This document shows positions 19,199 through 28,393 of a stretch of DNA of 64,000 nt, piece by piece; position 1 is the first letter of the stretch; every line of letters begins with the position of its first letter. The stretch comes from Scytonema hofmannii PCC 7110 (lineage in GTDB: Bacteria; Cyanobacteriota; Cyanobacteriia; Cyanobacteriales; Nostocaceae). The stretch is taken from assembly GCF_000346485.2 (NCBI RefSeq), contig NZ_KQ976354.1, positions 6,230,479 to 6,294,478 on the forward strand, given 5' to 3'. The notes under the pieces were generated by a model, which had not been told where the DNA came from, searched no databases, and saw nothing but the letters and a program-made list of their open reading frames with translations. The translations under genes were made by a program, and so were the position numbers.

Positions 19199-20428
19199 TT
19201 AGGATTTGCATCTTAGAAAACCGCTTACCGGGGCAACAGGCAACGTAAACCAGAAGGTGCTACCCTCATCAAGAGTACTTTCGACGTTAATGGTACCTCC
19301 ATGAGCCTCGACAATCTGACGGCACAAGTAGAGATCTAAACCGGATCGGCTAAGTCTGCCGCGTCCCTGAGTTAGGCGATAGAAAAGTCTTTCCTTTTCT
19401 TGGGGAGTCATTCTTTGTCCATTGTCGTGTACTGATACCTTGACTTCGTTAACTCCAAGTGGTGACACTTCAAGGGTCACTTGTTGATTCCTATCGCTTA
19501 CTTTTACAGCATTATCAAGTAGGTTCTGCACAACTCGTTGAATTTCAAGCTCATCACCACAGACAATCGGTAGTGATGGAAGAATATTGTAAGTTATTGT
19601 GCATTTCTGCTGGGACATGGCATTGCTCCTCGTAATGGCTCGGACAAAGATTTTGTCCCAGTTCAGGAGCTCGCAGTTGAGATTTTTACCAAAGTTGGCT
19701 TTATAACGAGAGATATCTAAGAGGGCTTCTACAAGCTTCAGGAAATCTTCATTGGCTTGAGAGTAATCTTCAAGCACGTCTCGCCAAGTGTCACTTAGGG
19801 AACCAAACGCTCCACCTAGCATGGAGAGTAAAGTGCTGCGAGTGGCTAGTAAAGGAGTACGCAGATCGTGGGAAAGGGCAGAGATGAGATCTTCAATTTG
19901 CCGCCGTTCAGACGTGGTGATACGTTCCAATGTGTCTAAATTAGATCTTAATTCCAATTGGGCAATGACTTGACGACTCAAGGTACGTAATGCTTCTACT
20001 TGTTCGGAACTAATCTGTCGTGGAACAAAGTCAATGACACAGAGTGTTCCCAGTGTATATCCTTCGGGTGTAACCAGTGGGGCACCGGCATAAAACCGAA
20101 TACAAGGAGCGGAAGTGACTAGTGGGTTAGTGGCGAACCGAGTGTCAAGTTGTGCGTCCGGAACAATCAAAATGTCATTTGGCTGCAAAATGGCGTGGGA
20201 ACAGAATGCTATATCCCGTGGGGTTGACTCAACATCTAATCCCACTTTGGCTTTGAACCACTGACGGTACTCATCAACCAAGGAGATTAAAGCTATGGGA
20301 GTGCCACAAATTTGCGCTGCTAAACGGGTGAGGTCATCGAAGGCCGCTTCACAGGCAGTGTCTAAGATCTGGTATCGGCGAAGGGCGGCTAGCCTCTGTA
20401 ATTCGTTTTGGGGTAGTGTAAGTCCCAT
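19199..20428 (-). CDS. GAF-domain histidine kinase with degenerate ATP-binding boxes
   Basis: About 409 residues from the ATG at 20428; an upstream TTG at 20455 is less likely. The N-terminal GAF domain (about 20-165) has the PIALISLVDEYRQWFKA and FCSHAI pattern of soluble cyanobacterial sensors. It is followed by an H-box SALSHDLRTPLLATR with the phospho-His intact and N-box NLLDNAVKVS. G1 reads DNGQRM instead of DxGxGI, and G2 reads SGLDLYL instead of GLGLYL, so ATP-lid function is doubtful. The catalytic core parallels that of the kinase at 17064. It may act as a phosphotransfer or pseudokinase partner. No membrane segment. Confidence 0.88.
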   Translation of the reverse strand: MGLTLPQNELQRLAALRRYQILDTACEAAFDDLTRLAAQICGTPIALISLVDEYRQWFKAKVGLDVESTPRDIAFCSHAILQPNDILIVPDAQLDTRFATNPLVTSAPCIRFYAGAPLVTPEGYTLGTLCVIDFVPRQISSEQVEALRTLSRQVIAQLELRSNLDTLERITTSERRQIEDLISALSHDLRTPLLATRSTLLSMLGGAFGSLSDTWRDVLEDYSQANEDFLKLVEALLDISRYKANFGKNLNCELLNWDKIFVRAITRSNAMSQQKCTITYNILPSLPIVCGDELEIQRVVQNLLDNAVKVSDRNQQVTLEVSPLGVNEVKVSVHDNGQRMTPQEKERLFYRLTQGRGRLSRSGLDLYLCRQIVEAHGGTINVESTLDEGSTFWFTLPVAPVSGFLRCKS

Positions 20429-20625
20429 TGCTTTGTTTTGACTACTTCCAATCAAACTTGGAGCGTTAATATTTTTGAATTATAAACTTATTTTTAGCCC
20501 CGATATCTATACCGTTACAGCGATACAATCCCTATTTTTGGTTAAAAAATTTTATTTTTGAATATCTATCTAAAGATAGTTGCAAAAGTAGCGTATGACA
20601 CTTTCAAGTCAACGCTGCTTTTTGC

Positions 20626-22017
20626 TTATCGCCCAATTCCTACATAATTGAACCCAGCTAGCTGCAATTCCTGTGGATCGAGGAAGTTACGACCGTCGAT
20701 CATAACGGGATTGTTCATTAGAGTTGCCATTTTACGGTAGTCCAAATTCTGGAATTGTTGCCAATCAGTTACAAGTACTAACGCATCGCAACCATCGGCT
20801 AAACGCTCTGGATCGGTTTCTACTAGCACACCTGATAGACCATCACGTAAACCGCTTTGGGAAACAATTGGATCGTATGCTTTAACTTTGGTTCCGAGTC
20901 TATTAAGATTCTCGATCAAATCTAGTGCTGGAGCATCGCGCATATCATCTGTATCGGGCTTAAAGGTCAGACCGAGTAGTCCTACCGTTTTGCCTTTAAG
21001 GATTTTCAGTACCTGCTGCAGCTTTTCAATGGCGATGAGTCGCTGACGCTGGTTAACACTCACAGCGCTTTTAAGTAACTGAGCTTCGTAGCCATAGTCG
21101 TCAGCCGTGTGAATCAGAGCAGAGACATCTTTGGGGAAACAAGAACCACCCCAACCGATACCAGCTTGCAAAAATTTTTGACCGATGCGGGAGTCTAAAC
21201 CAATTCCTTTGGCAACTTGAGTGACATCAGCACCAACGCGATCGCATATATTAGCAACTTCATTGATAAAGCTAATCTTAGTTGCCAAAAATGCATTAGC
21301 AGCGTATTTAATCATCTCAGCAGAACTAATGTCAGTCACAACTATAGGGACTGACGGTAAAGATGGATCGGTAGCGAACTTTCGTTCCACAATGGGGGCA
21401 TACAGTTCCTTCATCATGGCGATCGCTCTAGGGTTATTGCTACCCAACACAATTCGATCTGGATTAAAGGTATCATACACCGCCGATCCTTCGCGCAAAA
21501 ACTCTGGATTGCTAACTACATCAAACACGGGTAACTTCTCTAAAACCGCTTGATTGCTACCGGTACCACCTGCTGTAACCAGTACTTTTTGACGTTCTGC
21601 AATGCCATCAAGTACAATCATCCGCACCCAGTCACCCGAACCAATGGGTACCGTAGATTTATTGACAATGACTTTATAGCCTCCGTTCAAATGTGCGCCA
21701 ATTCCACGAGCAACAGCTTCTACATAACGAGTATCGCTTTCACCTGTAGGTAAAGGAGGTGTCCCTACCGCAATGAACAGAATTTCTCCGTGAGTCACTC
21801 CTGCACTTATATCAGTAGTGAACTCAATATTCCCAGACTGAAGTGATGATTGCATAACTTCCGAGAGTCCCGGCTCGAAAATTGGCGCTTGCCCAGCCTT
21901 CATTAACTTCACTTTTTCTTCATTGTTATCTACACAGATGACATGATGTCCGATATGTGCTAAGCAAGCACCTGTTACCAAGCCTACGTATCCAGTACCA
22001 ATGACACAAACGCGCAT
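20626..22017 (-). CDS. ugd: UDP-glucose 6-dehydrogenase
   Basis: 463 residues, normal family length. It oxidises UDP-glucose to UDP-glucuronate. Visible are the Rossmann start MRVCVIGTGYVGLVTG, the NAD region AVGTPP, SNPEFLREGSAV, the catalytic cysteine in GIGWGGSCFPKD and the C-terminal UDP-binding part GLTFKPDTDDMRDAPAL. The ATG at 22017 fits the family N-terminus. It lies 14 bp from the preceding GT2 gene and is probably co-transcribed with it. It implies that uronic acids enter the exopolysaccharide. A broken UDP-glucuronate epimerase-like gene in the same locus suggests that galacturonate supply was once local. Confidence 0.96.
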   Translation of the reverse strand: MRVCVIGTGYVGLVTGACLAHIGHHVICVDNNEEKVKLMKAGQAPIFEPGLSEVMQSSLQSGNIEFTTDISAGVTHGEILFIAVGTPPLPTGESDTRYVEAVARGIGAHLNGGYKVIVNKSTVPIGSGDWVRMIVLDGIAERQKVLVTAGGTGSNQAVLEKLPVFDVVSNPEFLREGSAVYDTFNPDRIVLGSNNPRAIAMMKELYAPIVERKFATDPSLPSVPIVVTDISSAEMIKYAANAFLATKISFINEVANICDRVGADVTQVAKGIGLDSRIGQKFLQAGIGWGGSCFPKDVSALIHTADDYGYEAQLLKSAVSVNQRQRLIAIEKLQQVLKILKGKTVGLLGLTFKPDTDDMRDAPALDLIENLNRLGTKVKAYDPIVSQSGLRDGLSGVLVETDPERLADGCDALVLVTDWQQFQNLDYRKMATLMNNPVMIDGRNFLDPQELQLAGFNYVGIGR

Positions 22018-22030
22018 ATTCTTTTTATAA

Positions 22031-23065
22031 CTAACTAGATTGGTCTTGCAAAATGCGACGTCTCTGGGTTGCTCCAGTTGTTTTTAAAGCCAGAGCCTGA
22101 ATTTGGTTGTAAACAGACTGAGGCAACAGCAACAAGAAATAGGCAGCGCCCAAGGTCAAAAGCGTTCGGCGCGGTTCTTTAACAAAAATATGCCAGTTGG
22201 TTGCTAAAGCTCGATTTACTAATTTTACAGCCATGGCACTATCGTGCAGCGTAACTGCTCTGCGGGCTAAGTACCTTAATTGGTAAGCCCTAGCCAGTGT
22301 TTCCCATTGATTAACTATTTCTGGAGCGTACAAACGTGCCCTATTTAGCATCAATTCCCAAGAATCTAATTGCTTGAGCAAGTTTGCTGAAAGTCCTCCC
22401 GAATTGACTCGATATAATGTCAGGGCTTCGGGAATACCCTCTATTTGCAAGTTGCTCTTAACCGACATACGAAACCAACATTCAACATCTGTTGAGTCAG
22501 CATTGGTATGGCGCGATCGCTCATCGAAGTAAAAATCCTCAACAGTACCGTAAAGATTGTCTTGAAATTTAATCGCTTCAAAAACTTCTCTGCGAATCAC
22601 TGCTGCCGAACCATTGCTAATTGGATTTCGGCAAAGGACAATCGCTGGAGTAATTCCCTCAATTTGAGGCATTTGATAAATACCTAAGGGTTTTCCATTA
22701 TCATCGATAAAAGCAGATCGGCTAAAACTTACTCCTACCCTAGGTGAATTTTCTAAGTGTTGAACGTGTTTTTCTAGTTTTTCTGGCAACCAAAGATCGT
22801 CAGCATCTAAAAGAGTCAAATAATCTCCTGTTGCATGGCGAATACCAGTGTTTCTTGCCCCTGGTAATCCCCGGTTCTGTTGACGAATAATTTTAATTCT
22901 AGGGTCTGTAAATTGCTGGCAAATTTCTATACTTCGGTCAGGGGAACCATCGTCAATAATCAGAATTTCAATATTTTTGTAAGTTTGGTCAAGAGCCGAT
23001 TGTACTGTAGCAGCAATATATTTTTCAGCTTTGAATACTGGGATGATAATAGAGACTGTTTTCAT
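22031..23065 (-). CDS. family 2 glycosyltransferase, tandem copy A
   Basis: About 344 residues from the ATG at 23065. GT-A fold with VSIIIPVFKAEKYI, IDDGSPDRSIEI, ARNTGIRHATGDYLTLLDADD (DXD-type) and the acceptor region. The C-terminal ~100 residues form a basic helical part with a hydrophobic stretch (TLGAAYFLLLLPQS), possibly membrane-associating. It is a close paralogue of the gene immediately upstream (23112-24182), a tandem duplication. The central region has diverged: HTNADSTDVECWFRM here versus SQDMELLLRI there. It presumably adds a sugar to the lipid-linked repeat unit; the specificity is unknown. Confidence 0.9.
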   Translation of the reverse strand: MKTVSIIIPVFKAEKYIAATVQSALDQTYKNIEILIIDDGSPDRSIEICQQFTDPRIKIIRQQNRGLPGARNTGIRHATGDYLTLLDADDLWLPEKLEKHVQHLENSPRVGVSFSRSAFIDDNGKPLGIYQMPQIEGITPAIVLCRNPISNGSAAVIRREVFEAIKFQDNLYGTVEDFYFDERSRHTNADSTDVECWFRMSVKSNLQIEGIPEALTLYRVNSGGLSANLLKQLDSWELMLNRARLYAPEIVNQWETLARAYQLRYLARRAVTLHDSAMAVKLVNRALATNWHIFVKEPRRTLLTLGAAYFLLLLPQSVYNQIQALALKTTGATQRRRILQDQSS

Positions 23066-23111
23066 TTTAATAAGCACCTTTTTCTACAATAGAACGATAT
23101 AGGTAAGAATT

Positions 23112-24182
23112 TCAGGTATGTAGAGACGCGCCATGGCGCGTCTCTACATAGGTTGCAGATCGGGACGGACTTTCAAGGATGTATCGTCTTTGGATAAATC
23201 CTGTAATTTTTGCGACAATAATCTCAATATTGGTGTAAGCAGATTGGGGTAAGAGCCAAAGCAAATAAGCTGCTACCAAAGTCATAAGCGTAGGACGTGG
23301 TTCTTCAAACAAGATGCGCCAGTGAGTAGCTAGCGCCAGATTGATTAATTCCACAGCGATAATTCCCTCTGCTTGCAGACGTACTGCTCTGCGAGCTAAA
23401 TGCCGAATTTGATAAGCTCTAGATTGGTTTGCTCGCCGTGCAATCAGTTCGGGGGCGTAAGAGCGTACTCGCTCAATCACCTTTTCCCAAGCTTCTATTT
23501 TCTTAAACCAGTTGCATGAAAGCGTTCCATCAGTGACTCGGTAAAGCGTTAGAGCTTCAGGAATACCCTCAATTTGCCAAGGAGTCTGAAGCGCTATACG
23601 TAACAACAGCTCCATATCCTGTGACATACGAAAGCGTTCTTCAAAATAAAAGTTTTCTACAAAACCATGAAGATTATCTTGGAACTTAATGCCTTCAAAC
23701 ACCTCTCGTCGATATACCCCAGCAGAACCATTTCCAACTGGATCGTGGCAAAGTAAATAAGGTGGGGTAATTCCGCTAAGTTTGGGCATATGATAAGTTC
23801 CCAAAGGTTGCCCAACGTCATCAATAAAAGCCGAGCGGCTAAAGCTTACTCCCACAGCTGGTGATTTTTCCAGATGAGCAATATGTTTTTCTAGCTTTTC
23901 TGGTAACCACAAATCGTCAGCATCTATCAAAGCCAGATATTCTCCTTGTGCATGACGAATACCAGTATTTCTAGCTCCAGCTAATCCACGATTTTCCTGC
24001 CGAATAATTTTAATTCTGGCGTCTGTAAACTGTTGGCAAATTTCTATACTGCGGTCTAGGGAACCATCATCAATAATGAGAACTTCAAAATTTTTATAAG
24101 TTTGTTCCAACACCGATCGCAGTGTAGCAGCTATATATTTCTCTGCTCCAAATACTGGAATAATTACAGAAACTTTTTTCAT
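23112..24182 (-). CDS. family 2 glycosyltransferase, tandem copy B with repeat-derived tail
   Basis: About 356 residues from the ATG at 24182; a GTG at 24209 is possible. It has the same GT2 motifs as copy A (VSVIIPVFGAEKYI, IDDGSLDRSIEI, NTGIRHAQGEYLALIDADD). It has SQDMELLLRI where copy A has diverged. Oddity: the last 12 residues (YVETRHGASLHT) are encoded entirely by a perfect 34-bp palindrome that copy A lacks, so the native stop was lost or the repeat inserted at the 3' end. A copy of the exopolysaccharide-locus element begins about 50 bp upstream of the GTG, so this gene probably starts a transcript running into copy A and ugd. Confidence 0.9.
   Translation of the reverse strand: MKKVSVIIPVFGAEKYIAATLRSVLEQTYKNFEVLIIDDGSLDRSIEICQQFTDARIKIIRQENRGLAGARNTGIRHAQGEYLALIDADDLWLPEKLEKHIAHLEKSPAVGVSFSRSAFIDDVGQPLGTYHMPKLSGITPPYLLCHDPVGNGSAGVYRREVFEGIKFQDNLHGFVENFYFEERFRMSQDMELLLRIALQTPWQIEGIPEALTLYRVTDGTLSCNWFKKIEAWEKVIERVRSYAPELIARRANQSRAYQIRHLARRAVRLQAEGIIAVELINLALATHWRILFEEPRPTLMTLVAAYLLWLLPQSAYTNIEIIVAKITGFIQRRYILESPSRSATYVETRHGASLHT
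23117..23150. repeat. perfect 34-bp palindrome within the GT2 3' end
   Basis: The tract is identical to its reverse complement over all 34 bases, centred on GCGCCATGGCGC and with outer arms TATGTAGAGAC. It is the same family as the imperfect hairpin at 54128-54160 (arms with GTAGAGAC). It encodes the last 12 residues of the glycosyltransferase. Confidence 0.9.
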
Positions 24183-24256
24183 CTTTAAGACCGACTTTGT
24201 TTCAGTCACGTTCTTAGGTTGTACTGTTAATAAGGTTATCTCCGATATAGCAATGG

Positions 24257-24337
24257 AAATACTACCTGCTGGCTACAATCTCATCTTTTGCTGATAGCAT
24301 TCCATCTATATGTGAGAATTATCCGTCTGGATATCCG
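24257..24337 (-). promoter_or_regulatory. exopolysaccharide-locus upstream element, copy 2
   Basis: An 81-bp block matching the copies at 15716 and 29971: plus-strand AAATACTACCTGCTGGCTAC at one end, GATAGCAT in the middle, and two TATCC boxes 12 bp apart at the other. Read on the minus strand the proximal part offers a -10-like TAGTATT, about 50 bp from the GT2 copy B start. Confidence 0.65.
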
Positions 24338-24452
24338 CTCAAAGCTTTCTCCTCTTAACTTTGCGTACTCTGCGTCCTCTGCGGTTAAATAAATGACGTT
24401 TAAACCGCAGAAGCGCTGAGAGAAGTTGCGTGTGGAGATTAACGAACACTCA

Positions 24453-24707
24453 TTAGCTGGCTAGATACATGTAGTCGAAGGAGTGGTTTTGGAAAAGTTG
24501 GGTAACGCCAATGCGATCGCTTAAATCTAAAAACTCAAACTTAAACCCTGGCTGAGGAACTAGCCGTTCTAACCGAGCTGTTTTTAGGTTGACATCGTAG
24601 TAATTATTCAAGTTGTCAATGCCAAGGACTTTCATCCCTTCTTGAAAAAGACGCTGTGCTAAGTGATAGCCAATAAATCCAGCAACCCCAGTAACAAGTA
24701 CTTTCAT
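24453..24707 (-). pseudogene. truncated UDP-glucuronate 4-epimerase-like gene
   Basis: The 84-residue frame matches only the N-terminus of the extended SDR epimerases (about 330 residues): MKVLVTGVAGFIGYHLAQRL with the nucleotide-binding GxxGxxG, GIDNLNNYYD, and FEFLDLSDR. It stops at YMYLAS, where the family would continue with the substrate-binding domain. Downstream sequence (24210-24450) shows no remainder but holds a TCTGCG-type repeat and regulatory element copy 2. A deletion that placed a new promoter region behind the stub is the simplest reading. The NAD-binding half alone should be inactive. Confidence 0.8.
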
Positions 24708-24737
24708 CGTTAATACTCCTGAAAATTTGCACTCTTT

Positions 24738-25727
24738 CTAAGATATAGAAGCTTTTTCATCATGAGAGCCTCGGATAGCAGTAGCGTTAATTTTGCTGAT
24801 TTCTTGGAGAAAGTTGTTAGCAATTTTTGGCGAAACTATTCGTTTCAATAAAAACTTCAACAGTAATTTTTGAGTTTTTTTATCAAGTAAAGTCTGTGGA
24901 TGGGCTTGAATTGCCATCATCAACTTCTGACCAGCCTGCTTCACTCCATCGATTCCAGGAACACGTGTTAAGCATAAGTGGGCTGAATATTGATAGGTAT
25001 TAGCTAAGCTCTGATTTTTAAGCGATTGGAATTCCGGTGGAGCTGCTTGAAATGCGCGTTCTAGAACAATTAGCTTGCATTTTTCCATAAACTCCATCTT
25101 AGAGGACATTGAGCTTGATGATTGACGATAAAAAATTTGTGGCTTGGGAATAACAACAAAATGCCAACGTTCCGCTAACCGCACCCAATAATCCCAATCT
25201 GCAGAACCCCCTGCTGGAGGATAAAATTCTCCTACCGACTCAATGGCTTGCTTGCGGATTAAAGGATTTGAACCACTAGCAAGGAAATTTTTGAGTAATA
25301 GGTTAGCATAAACATTTCCTTCAAAATATATAGGCTCATCTGCATGGAAAGATTTTCCTTGTTCATCCATAAAGTGAGTCCAGCTATAAGCAACCCCTGC
25401 TTCTGGATGTTGTTGTAAAGCTGCAAGTTGCAGTTCTAACTTATCAGGTGTCCATAAATCGTCAGCATCAAGAAATGCAAGAAATTCTCCAGTGGCGCGA
25501 GCAATTCCACGATTGCGAGCTACTGGTAAACCACCGTTTTCATAGGAAAAAATCTTGATACGAGAATCTGCGATCGCATTCAGTATTTCTAAAGTCCTGT
25601 CAGTTGAACCATCATTAATAATAATTATTTCAAAATCTGAAAAAGTTTGTTGCTGAACTGACTTAATCGTCTCTAAGATAGTATGTTCGGCGTTATAAGC
25701 AGGGATGATAACAGATATAGTTGGCAT
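24738..25727 (-). CDS. family 2 glycosyltransferase C
   Basis: 329 residues, ATG at 25727. GT-A motifs are ISVIIPAYNAEHTI, INDGSTDRTLEI, ARNRGIARATGEFLAFLDADDLW and a later WDYWVRL acidic/aromatic motif (GGSADWDYW) normally near the acceptor site. It differs from the tandem pair A/B in the C-terminal half, which is helical. It follows the flippase gene on the same strand with a 41-bp gap and precedes the broken epimerase by about 30 bp, so all are likely one operon. The role is assembly of the exopolysaccharide repeat unit; the sugar is unknown. Confidence 0.9.
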   Translation of the reverse strand: MPTISVIIPAYNAEHTILETIKSVQQQTFSDFEIIIINDGSTDRTLEILNAIADSRIKIFSYENGGLPVARNRGIARATGEFLAFLDADDLWTPDKLELQLAALQQHPEAGVAYSWTHFMDEQGKSFHADEPIYFEGNVYANLLLKNFLASGSNPLIRKQAIESVGEFYPPAGGSADWDYWVRLAERWHFVVIPKPQIFYRQSSSSMSSKMEFMEKCKLIVLERAFQAAPPEFQSLKNQSLANTYQYSAHLCLTRVPGIDGVKQAGQKLMMAIQAHPQTLLDKKTQKLLLKFLLKRIVSPKIANNFLQEISKINATAIRGSHDEKASIS

Positions 25728-25768
25728 AAAAACTTACCTTTATGTAATAGAACAAGGACAAGAATTTT

Positions 25769-27034
25769 TCAAACGAGTGAAGGCAATTTTCTATCAAAAA
25801 CGTATTTGATAGCCCAAATAGTAAACATAGGCATTGCTAACCCATGAGTCATGAGTACTGCTGCGGCTACCCAAAAGATTCCCCATTTCACAGCAATCAG
25901 TAAACAAAGTGCGAATATTACCGTGAAAATCAGATCCCAGTAAAAGTTGATGTGAGTTTTATCCATAGCTTGGAGTAGTAAAGAAGCAGCAATAGCAAAG
26001 GGGCGTGGTAGCGCCGAAAGACAGATTAAAACTAAGATAGGAATTGCCGTCAACCACTTTTGTCCAAAAACAATTGGTACATAAAAGGGGGCTAAACTTG
26101 ACTGAAGAAGAACGAGTGGAACTACAACTAGAGCAATTGTTTTAAGACCGCTAAAAAATCGTCTTTTAACTTGTTTGATGTCTTCACGCACTGCACAAAG
26201 ATGAGGATACATAGCCCAAATAAATGAATTCATTACATTGAGGCTTATCCCTAGTCCAGCATTAAAGGCGAAATAGTAAAGCCCTAGAGCATCAATGCCA
26301 AGAAAACGCCCAATCAGTAAATAATCCAAATTACTTCTTAGCTTATTGAGTAATTCACTTCCAAGAACATTTTTTGCAAAACTCGTAATTTCACGCCATC
26401 GGTAAACAGAAAAGGGCTTACTAACGCGCCAAGGATGATTCATACGATTGATGACAACCCAGACAGGAGATGTCAGAACAACTGGTAATACAACAGCCCA
26501 CATTCCCAGCCCCAGTAATGCCAAACCTATAGTCAAAAGATTGCCGATAAGGGATTGCGTAACAGTGCATAGTGCTAATATATTGAGTCGGTTTTCTCGC
26601 TGAATCAACGCACACTGAACCATGTAAGTCGGCAACATTAAATAGACTATAGAGACTATACAAATAGGTAAGATAACTTGCGTATTTCCATAAAACCAAG
26701 CAATAGGAAAAGCCGCGATACATTGAATGAGAAAAAGCGAGCAACATAAAATCCAATTAAGCCAGTACGCTGTATTGGATAAAACTTCGACATCACTTTC
26801 TTCGGCTTGAATAAGTTTGGCTCCAATCCCAGCTTTGAGGCTAAAAACATCTGCAAAATCTTTCGTAGTCAGAACAACTGCTGCCAGACCGTAATCGTAA
26901 GGACTTAACAGGCGAGCTAAAGTAACAGTTGTTGCCAAGCGGAAAATACGATTCGCTAACTCTGCTCCCCCTAGCGAGCTAAAATTCCTAATAAATTGAT
27001 TGGAGAATTTTTGCTTAAGCTGACTGATTAACAT
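25769..27034 (-). CDS. Wzx-type oligosaccharide flippase
   Basis: About 421 residues from the ATG at 27034, rather than a TTG seven codons upstream. A polytopic membrane protein of the MOP/polysaccharide-transporter superfamily. The N-terminus FIRNFSSLGGAELANRIFRLATTVTLARLLSPYDYG is characteristic of RfbX/Wzx proteins (family S LPS flippases). About a dozen hydrophobic helices can be traced. It should flip the undecaprenyl-linked repeat unit to the periplasmic side of the inner membrane. It is flanked by the ligase/polymerase gene upstream and a glycosyltransferase downstream, all same strand and closely spaced. Confidence 0.92.
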   Translation of the reverse strand: MLISQLKQKFSNQFIRNFSSLGGAELANRIFRLATTVTLARLLSPYDYGLAAVVLTTKDFADVFSLKAGIGAKLIQAEESDVEVLSNTAYWLNWILCCSLFLIQCIAAFPIAWFYGNTQVILPICIVSIVYLMLPTYMVQCALIQRENRLNILALCTVTQSLIGNLLTIGLALLGLGMWAVVLPVVLTSPVWVVINRMNHPWRVSKPFSVYRWREITSFAKNVLGSELLNKLRSNLDYLLIGRFLGIDALGLYYFAFNAGLGISLNVMNSFIWAMYPHLCAVREDIKQVKRRFFSGLKTIALVVVPLVLLQSSLAPFYVPIVFGQKWLTAIPILVLICLSALPRPFAIAASLLLQAMDKTHINFYWDLIFTVIFALCLLIAVKWGIFWVAAAVLMTHGLAMPMFTIWAIKYVFDRKLPSLV

Positions 27035-27084
27035 ATTTGTTTTTTTAGAAGACAATGATAGATTTTTTTCTGTAAATTCGACTT

Positions 27085-28377
27085 TTAAACATATGTTTTC
27101 TCCGGTGTTCTATCCCCAGGATAATTAGGAGCTTGTACTTCTCCTTTAAGTGCAATTCCCATAACGATCAAACCTGGCCAGTATAGATACGCCAAACGCT
27201 GTTGGCTATCATTAAAAGTAAAGAGAAATAAAGTCAAAAGAAAAGACAATGCTATTCTAGCAGTTGCGCTTTTATGCACTTTGATTGCCAAACTGATAAC
27301 ACTCAATACCATTGGTACTAAAAAAGCGGTAAAACCAACTAACCCCTTTATAAATAAAAGACCAAACCAAGTATGATGAGAGCCGATGGGCATTGTTGCT
27401 ACTACTTTAGGACCTGGTACCTCCGGAACTCCATGACCCCATATAGGAGCTTCTTGCCAACGCTCTGAAGCTATTTCAGCTAAAGCTTCATGCACTCGTG
27501 AAGAATCTGGTCTAGCATTATGAAACATATCATAAGCATCTTTAGCAGCACCAAGAATTACCGTGCTAAAAATCCCTGATAAAAAGCTAACGAACCCTAT
27601 GACAATTGGTGTAGTAGCTTTAGTAATTTTTGAGATAAAAAAAACTAATATGAAAACTATCGGCACAGCTATAAAAGACAAGCGAGAAACCGACACAATA
27701 CTCATAGCCAAGGAACCGACTATACCAAGCCTGCGCCACGTTTTGTTAGGTTCTCCGAGAGCAAGGAAGAAGTAGATGTTGCCAATCAGACCCAAAGCAG
27801 GTCCCCAAGGAGCGAATAGAAACAGACGTACCTCATTCGTGCCATACTCAATACTATAAAGATTTACAGTATAAAAAAGCTCTCCATTCTGTATTAGTCT
27901 TTCAATTGGAGAAGAAAAGAGTACCTCAGGCAACTTTAGTATCCAAGTGAGATAAAAAATGGGGATTACAATTAAACTTTGAAGACATAATATACAAACG
28001 GCTCGATAAATTAATTGCGGTCTAATGTTGAGACAACCGCTTAAGGGAAATAGTGCTAGCAATGCCCAGTCTGTACCCCAATTTATTAACGACCTAAGAG
28101 TTTGGTTAGTACCGACATCGGAGTCAATGCAACCGATAATCGTCGCAAGTGCTATGATGAGAATACAGACAAGCCAAAGCCATAGAATCCAAGAAACGTT
28201 AATTTTTTTTTCAATAGGGGTATGCTTTGTTTGGTTCCAAAGTCTCTTGCATAGGTAAAAAAATAGTATCCACCCTAAGATGAAATTTACCGGATATATA
28301 AGAGCAAGGAAATACAATCCATAGGTACCAATAATAGAATACCAAATCAAACGTTCTTCAAAGTTTTGAGGTTTCAT
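27085..28377 (-). CDS. O-antigen ligase/polymerase-like membrane protein
   Basis: 430 residues with about ten to twelve hydrophobic segments and a large periplasmic loop around residues 260-340 containing DSSRVHEALAEIASERWQEAPIWGHGVPE. The W-x-G-x-G pattern preceding a His-rich loop (IGSHHTWFGLL) is typical of the Wzy_C/O-antigen ligase family. It likely polymerises or ligates flipped repeat units in the exopolysaccharide system. Located between the Wzz/GumC gene upstream and the flippase downstream, with gaps of 17 and about 50 bp, so co-transcribed. Polymerase versus ligase cannot be decided from sequence. Confidence 0.87.
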   Translation of the reverse strand: MKPQNFEERLIWYSIIGTYGLYFLALIYPVNFILGWILFFYLCKRLWNQTKHTPIEKKINVSWILWLWLVCILIIALATIIGCIDSDVGTNQTLRSLINWGTDWALLALFPLSGCLNIRPQLIYRAVCILCLQSLIVIPIFYLTWILKLPEVLFSSPIERLIQNGELFYTVNLYSIEYGTNEVRLFLFAPWGPALGLIGNIYFFLALGEPNKTWRRLGIVGSLAMSIVSVSRLSFIAVPIVFILVFFISKITKATTPIVIGFVSFLSGIFSTVILGAAKDAYDMFHNARPDSSRVHEALAEIASERWQEAPIWGHGVPEVPGPKVVATMPIGSHHTWFGLLFIKGLVGFTAFLVPMVLSVISLAIKVHKSATARIALSFLLTLFLFTFNDSQQRLAYLYWPGLIVMGIALKGEVQAPNYPGDRTPEKTYV

Positions 28378-28393
28378 TGTCCATCGTCTTCCT

